Below are positions 58,877 through 64,000 of a DNA stretch of 64,000 nt, in pieces; within the stretch, counting starts at the first letter, position 1; every line of letters begins with the position of its first letter. The DNA lies in assembly GCF_034059295.1 (NCBI RefSeq), contig NZ_CP139141.1:4881001-4945000 (forward strand), in the 5' to 3' direction. A model generated the notes under the pieces. The model was not told the DNA's origin. It made no database searches and saw only the letters and a program-made list of their open reading frames with translations. Source of the stretch: Pseudomonas sp. HR96. GTDB taxonomy: Bacteria; Pseudomonadota; Gammaproteobacteria; Pseudomonadales; Pseudomonadaceae. Made by a program: the position numbers and the translations under genes.

Positions 58877-60001
58877 ATGTCTGAGCAAACCCTGCTGAAA
58901 ACCCCCTTGCACGCCCTGCACCTGGAGCTGGGCGCGCGCATGGTGCCCTTCGCCGGCTACGACATGCCGGTGCAGTACCCGCTCGGTGTGCTCAAGGAGC
59001 ACCAGCACACCCGCGACCAGGCCGGCCTGTTCGACGTCTCGCACATGGGGCAGATCCTGCTGCGCGGCGGCGACGCCGCTGCCGCCCTGGAAACCCTGGT
59101 GCCGGTGGACATCCTCGACCTGCCGGCAGGCCTGCAGCGCTACGCCATGTTCACCAACGAGCAGGGCGGCATTCTGGACGACCTGATGGTCGCCCGGCTG
59201 GCCGAAGACACCCTGCTGCTGGTGGTCAACGCGGCCTGCAAGGAACAGGACCTGGCCCATCTGCGCCAGCATCTGGCCGGCCGCTGCAGCATCGAGCCGC
59301 TGTTCACGGAGCGCGCCTTGCTGGCGCTGCAGGGTCCGGCCGCGGTGACGGTACTGTCACGACTGGCACCCCAGGTGGCGAACATGACCTTCATGCAGTT
59401 CGCCAGCGTCGAACTGCTCGGCGTCCCCTGCTTTGTCAGCCGCTCGGGTTACACCGGTGAAGACGGCTACGAAATCTCGGTGCCCGCCGCCGACGCCGAG
59501 GCGCTGGCCCGGCGCCTGCTGGCGGAACCGGAAGTTGCCGCCATCGGCCTCGGCGCACGGGACTCGCTGCGCCTGGAAGCCGGCCTGTGCCTCTATGGCC
59601 ACGACATGAACGAACAGCTGACACCGGTCGAGGCCAGCCTGCTCTGGGCCATCTCCAAGGTGCGCCGCAGCGACGGCGCGCGGGCCGGCGGTTTTCCCGG
59701 CAGCGCAGTGATCTTCGCCCAGCAGGCCGGCGGCGTGCCGCGCAAGCGGGTCGGGCTGCTGGCGCAGGAACGCACACCGGTGCGTGAAGGCGCCGAGCTG
59801 GTCGATGCCGCCGGAGAGGTGGTCGGCAGCGTCTGCAGCGGCGGCTTCGGGCCGACCCTCGGCGCGCCTTTGGCCATGGGCTATGTCGACAGCGCCCATG
59901 CCGCACTGGAAACGCCGCTGTGGGCGCTGGTACGCGGCAAACGCGTGGCCATGAAGGTCAGCCGCATGCCGTTCGTCCCGCAGCGCTACTATCGCGGTTG
60001 A
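58877..60001 (+). CDS. gcvT: Glycine cleavage system T protein (aminomethyltransferase)
   Basis: The 374-residue enzyme transfers the methylene group to tetrahydrofolate and frees ammonia. It has the family segments FDVSHMGQ, the folate-binding region (SGYTGEDGYEISVP) and the C-terminal GPTLGAPLAMGYV. The ATG follows AAGGAA. It lies downstream of gcvP in a cluster without glyA or sdaA. A 369-base non-coding region follows. Confidence 0.96.
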   Translation: MSEQTLLKTPLHALHLELGARMVPFAGYDMPVQYPLGVLKEHQHTRDQAGLFDVSHMGQILLRGGDAAAALETLVPVDILDLPAGLQRYAMFTNEQGGILDDLMVARLAEDTLLLVVNAACKEQDLAHLRQHLAGRCSIEPLFTERALLALQGPAAVTVLSRLAPQVANMTFMQFASVELLGVPCFVSRSGYTGEDGYEISVPAADAEALARRLLAEPEVAAIGLGARDSLRLEAGLCLYGHDMNEQLTPVEASLLWAISKVRRSDGARAGGFPGSAVIFAQQAGGVPRKRVGLLAQERTPVREGAELVDAAGEVVGSVCSGGFGPTLGAPLAMGYVDSAHAALETPLWALVRGKRVAMKVSRMPFVPQRYYRG

Positions 60002-60370
60002 AGCAACGAAGTACCGGGGCAGACCTGAGCAACACTTTGACTCAAAAAAATGACGCTTTATGGCGCCTGGGTCGAGGTCCCGGCACTGATGTTGTGCAAT
60101 GAAATTGACATGCCGCCAGTGCCGATAAAAAGGCGTCTAAAAGCCGTCAAAAAGTACTAAAAGCGGTGTTCTTCGGGGCTTGTTTTTGCTGACGAAGTTG
60201 GCGTAGAGTTTCCCCACTGTGTTTGCAAGGGTCGCGAGGATGGTGACCTGGGCAGTAGCTCTAAGCTTTGCTACAACCCGTTCGACGTCTGCTGTTTTCC
60301 TGCAACTCAGCCCAGTACTCTTCCATGTGGAAGAAGCTGTTACTAATTTCAAGTTCCAAGGAAAATAGCT
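60002..60370. other. Gap and leader upstream of the cold-shock gene
   Basis: No gene is supported. A TTGACA (around 60106) with a following A-rich stretch could be a promoter, but the spacing to a -10 is poor. If used, the cold-shock mRNA leader would be about 230 bases, the usual length for temperature-regulated csp genes. AAGGAAAAT precedes the start. Confidence 0.4.
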
Positions 60371-60583
60371 ATGTCGACTCGTCAGAGCGGTACCGTCAAG
60401 TGGTTTAACGACGAAAAAGGTTTTGGTTTTATCACTCCAGAAAGCGGGCCGGATCTGTTCGTGCACTTCCGCGCTATTCAGGGTAATGGCTTCAAAAGCC
60501 TGAAAGAAGGCCAGAAGGTGACCTTCGTTGCTGTGCAGGGCCAGAAAGGCATGCAAGCGGACGAAGTACAAGCCGAAGCCTGA
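60371..60583 (+). CDS. Cold-shock domain protein
   Basis: The 70-residue protein is a single cold-shock domain with RNP1 KGFGFI and RNP2 LFVHF, binding single-stranded RNA and DNA as a chaperone. It starts [27 protein letters not shown] long upstream leader suggests post-transcriptional regulation. An intrinsic terminator follows within 14 bases. Pseudomonads have several paralogues, and this is of the CapB/CspA-type, without a known specific role. Confidence 0.95.
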   Translation: MSTRQSGTVKWFNDEKGFGFITPESGPDLFVHFRAIQGNGFKSLKEGQKVTFVAVQGQKGMQADEVQAEA

Positions 60584-60596
60584 TCGCCGACGCCAC

Positions 60597-60632
60597 AAAA
60601 AAGCCCCTGCTGGTGACAGCAGGGGCTTTTTT
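60597..60632. terminator. Intrinsic bidirectional terminator between csp and lptG
   Basis: GCCCCTGCTG pairs with CAGCAGGGGC around GTGA (60603-60626). A-run and T-run flank it on both strands, so it can stop the cold-shock transcript and the convergent lptG transcript. Confidence 0.9.
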
Positions 60633-60703
60633 GTGGGCCTGATTTGAGTCGGTGCAGCCCTGCCCCCTTGGGAGCAACGCTGCTCACGGCGGCGGTTGCG
60701 CCG

Positions 60704-61765
60704 TCAACCGGCCCGGCGCAACAACCAATACCCTGCTACGGCGCAGATCCCGGCCGGCACCACCACCGCCAGCAGCGGCGTAAAGCCGAACACCAGGCTG
60801 GCCGGGCCGAGCAGGTCCTGAACGATGCGGAACACGAAGCCCACCAGCACCCCGGTGAAGACCCGCTGGCCGAGGGTCACCGAGCGCAGCGGACCGAAGA
60901 TGAACGAGATGGCCATCAACACCAAGGCAGCGGTGACCAGCGGCTGCAGGACCTTGGTCCAGAATGCCAGCCAGTATTTGCCGTTGTTGAGGTTCTGGTC
61001 GGCCAGGTAGTGAATGTAGCTCCACAGGCCGCTGATCGACAGCGCCTCCGGCGGCACCACCACGGTGTCGAGCAGCTGCGGCGTCAGGGTCACGTTCCAG
61101 GGCAGGGCCGCGCTGGTGACGATCTCGGTACTGTTCTCGTGAAACAGGGTGGTGGTGACGTCGTTGAGGGTCCAGTGGCCGTCCTTGTAGTGGGCGGTCT
61201 TGGCGAAGCCCGACTCCTGCAGGTGCCGCTGGTTGTCGAAGCGGTAACGGGTCACACCCAGCAGCAGGCCCTTGGGCTGCACGGCGTTGATGTGGATGTA
61301 CTCGTCACCCTCGCGGTGCCACACGCCATGGCGGCCGGTTTGCGCGTCGCCCTGGCCCTGCAGGAACGAGCGCTGAGCCTGGGCCTGGTTTTCCAGCGGC
61401 GGCGCCACGTACTCGCCCACCAGCAGGCCGCAGACCATCAGCACCAGCATGGGCTTCATCACCGACCAGACGATGCGTCCGACCGACACGCCGGCGGCGC
61501 GCATGATGGTCAGCTCGCTGCTGCTGGCCAGGGTGCCGAGGCCAATCAGGCAGCCGATAAGCGCGGCCATCGGCAGCATGTCGTAGACCCGCCGCGGCGC
61601 GGTGAACAACACGAAGCTGGCGGCATCCAGGGCGCTATAGGTGGCGCTGACATCGCTCATCTCGTCGATGAAGGCAAACAACGAAGCCAGCCCGAGGATC
61701 ACCCCGAGCACACCGAGGATGGCGGTCAGCACACTGCGGCCGATATAGCGGTCGAGCTTACGCAT
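60704..61765 (-). CDS. lptG: LPS export ABC transporter permease LptG
   Basis: The 353-residue protein has membrane segments at both ends and a periplasmic jellyroll domain in the middle, the LptG design. Its N-terminus (KLDRYIGRSVLTAILGVLGVIL) and the LASSSELTIMRAAGVSVGRIV coupling helix are typical. With LptF and LptB2 it extracts LPS from the inner membrane. Its start overlaps the end of lptF by eight bases. It is convergent with the cold-shock gene, with the shared terminator between them. Confidence 0.95.
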   Translation of the reverse strand: MRKLDRYIGRSVLTAILGVLGVILGLASLFAFIDEMSDVSATYSALDAASFVLFTAPRRVYDMLPMAALIGCLIGLGTLASSSELTIMRAAGVSVGRIVWSVMKPMLVLMVCGLLVGEYVAPPLENQAQAQRSFLQGQGDAQTGRHGVWHREGDEYIHINAVQPKGLLLGVTRYRFDNQRHLQESGFAKTAHYKDGHWTLNDVTTTLFHENSTEIVTSAALPWNVTLTPQLLDTVVVPPEALSISGLWSYIHYLADQNLNNGKYWLAFWTKVLQPLVTAALVLMAISFIFGPLRSVTLGQRVFTGVLVGFVFRIVQDLLGPASLVFGFTPLLAVVVPAGICAVAGYWLLRRAG

Positions 61766-62873
61766 GGCGCAGCTCCCGTGCCGCGCGGCGACTCGCCCGC
61801 TTGAGGCGCATCGGCTCCCAGTACATCAACCCCAGGCCGATGACCAGGAAGATCGCATGCACCCACCACAGACCCAGTGACTGCGGCAGGCGACCCTTCT
61901 CCAGGGCGCCGCGGGCGGAAATCAGGATGGTCAGGTAGGCCATGTACAGCAGGATCGCCGGCAGAAGTTTGAGGAAGCGACCTTGGCGCGGGTTGGCGCG
62001 CGACAGCGGCACCGCGATCAGGGTCACCACGAAGACCAGCAACGGCAGCGAGATGCGCCATTGCAGCTCGGCCTTGTCGCCGCCCGGCTTGAGCAGCTCG
62101 CGGGTGGGAATGGCGTCGCGGTCGGTGACGTCGTCGCTGACGTCCGGTTTGGGCAGCAGCACGCCGTAGGTGTCGTACTTGATCGCCCGGTAGTCCGCTT
62201 CGCCGGGGTTGCCGTCGTAGCGATAGCCGTTTTTCAGGATCAGGAAGCGGCCGCCGTCGGGATGGGTCTCCTGATGGCCTTTCTCCGCCACCAGCACGGT
62301 GATGCCGCGGTCCTTGGACTGGTCCTGGGACAGGCGTTTCTCGGAGATGAACACGCTGCCCAGCTCCACACGGTCGTCGGACAGGGTGTCGGTGTAGGTC
62401 ACCCGGCTGCCGTCGCGCAGCGACTGGAAGCGCCCGGGCACCAGGGTGTCGAATTCAGTGAGGGCGTCCTGCTGGTTGAGCACCTGGGCAAACAGCGCCG
62501 CGCCCTGGGGCGCCAGGCTGAACGACAGCCAGGCCACCAGCAGGGCGACCATGGTGGCCGGGATCAGGGTAATGCCGAGCAGGCGCTGCTGGCTCATGCC
62601 GGTCGCCGACAGCACGGTCATCTCGCTTTCGAGGTACAACCGGCCATAGCCGAGCAGGATGCCGAGGAACAGGCCCAGCGGCAGGATCAGGGTCAGGAAG
62701 CTGGGCATGCGATAGCCCATGATCATGAACAGCGCGCCCGGGTCCAGGGCGCCGGAAGCGGCCTGGGCCAGGTACTTGATGAAGCGGCCACTCATGATGA
62801 TCACCAGCAGCACCGCACTGACGGCGCTCATGGTGAACAGGACTTCACGGGACAGATAACGAGAGACGATCAA
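61758..62873 (-). CDS. lptF: LPS export ABC transporter permease LptF
   Basis: The 371-residue protein starts probably at a TTG at 62873 (IVSRYLSREVLFTMSAVSAVLLVII), with GGAG eight bases upstream; a GTG nine bases earlier is too close to that site. The C-terminal segments and the coupling helix (ESEMTVLSATGMSQQRLLGITLIP) match LptF. The open frame extends further upstream without homology. A sigma70 promoter lies about 100 bases upstream. It is divergent from pepA and overlaps lptG. Confidence 0.94.
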   Translation of the reverse strand: MIVSRYLSREVLFTMSAVSAVLLVIIMSGRFIKYLAQAASGALDPGALFMIMGYRMPSFLTLILPLGLFLGILLGYGRLYLESEMTVLSATGMSQQRLLGITLIPATMVALLVAWLSFSLAPQGAALFAQVLNQQDALTEFDTLVPGRFQSLRDGSRVTYTDTLSDDRVELGSVFISEKRLSQDQSKDRGITVLVAEKGHQETHPDGGRFLILKNGYRYDGNPGEADYRAIKYDTYGVLLPKPDVSDDVTDRDAIPTRELLKPGGDKAELQWRISLPLLVFVVTLIAVPLSRANPRQGRFLKLLPAILLYMAYLTILISARGALEKGRLPQSLGLWWVHAIFLVIGLGLMYWEPMRLKRASRRAARELRHA

Positions 62874-62975
62874 ACCAGACACTCCAGGTTGTCGGCCCGG
62901 CTGGCCCGACAAGCAAAACACGACAGACCCGCTATCGGGACGACCCGCAACGCAGAGCTCGCGAAAAAGTTGGCG

Positions 62976-64000
<1,025 letters not shown>

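Overview
The window is a stretch of chromosome from a fluorescent pseudomonad, most likely of the Pseudomonas putida group. The protein families, the high GC content with strong third-position GC bias, and several characteristic blocks all point there: tldD-yhdP-rng-maf-mreDCB, gatCAB, roxSR, a multi-binding-protein dpp locus with an OprD porin, the edd-glk-gltR-gtrS/gap glucose block, and a TyrR-like regulator next to gcv genes. It is almost fully coding. I see no tRNA, rRNA, insertion sequence, prophage or CRISPR array. The taxonomic call is inference from gene content and remembered synteny, not from a search.

Layout. 1-11.7 kb: housekeeping envelope and RNA genes, nearly all on the minus strand (yjgA end, tldD, a nitrilase-family hydrolase, yhdP, rng, maf, mreD, mreC, mreB). 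12-16.7 kb, plus strand: gatCAB amidotransferase, a minimal RlpA-like lipoprotein and a Na+/Ca2+ exchanger-family protein. 16.7-24.1 kb, minus strand: amino-acid permease, AEC carrier, a GntR/FCD regulator, an SbmA/YddA-type ABC transporter, RoxR/RoxS and two tiny tail-anchored-looking proteins. 24.3-37.6 kb, plus strand: a SIMPL protein and the peptide-uptake locus dppA1-dppA2-dppA3-opdP-dppA4-dppBCDF. 37.7-45.7 kb: a leaderless OmpA-domain protein, an orphan PotF-like binding protein and the Entner-Doudoroff block gtrS-gltR-glk-edd facing gap, with two HexR-type operators between edd and gap. 45.8-49.9 kb: heme acquisition (ECF sigma, TonB receptor, heme oxygenase) and a DUF454 membrane protein. 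50-53.8 kb: a chemoreceptor, a DUF5064 protein and a RES-Xre toxin-antitoxin pair. 53.8-60 kb: a GcsR-like sigma54 activator and gcvH-gcvP-gcvT. 60-64 kb: a cold-shock protein, lptG-lptF, and the start of pepA.

How parts work together. The mre genes, YhdP, LptFG and RlpA-like protein serve the envelope. The peptide locus pairs one inner-membrane permease and its ATPases with four binding proteins and an outer-membrane porin. All three intercistronic gaps downstream of dppA2, dppA3 and opdP, and the one between dppA4 and dppB, carry strong hairpins. A 22-bp perfect palindrome precedes opdP. Glucose genes are placed for joint control by HexR and GltR/GtrS. The glycine-cleavage genes have a clear sigma54 promoter and three upstream 18-bp inverted repeats.

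The most notable points are the absence of a FecR-like anti-sigma between the iron-starvation sigma gene and a receptor that also lacks a signalling domain; glycine-cleavage genes without glyA/sdaA and with a perfect hairpin at that junction; mreC and an exchanger gene that seem to lack any ATG/GTG/TTG at their natural N-termini; the RES-Xre module; and the palindrome in the peptide locus. None is proven novel from sequence alone.
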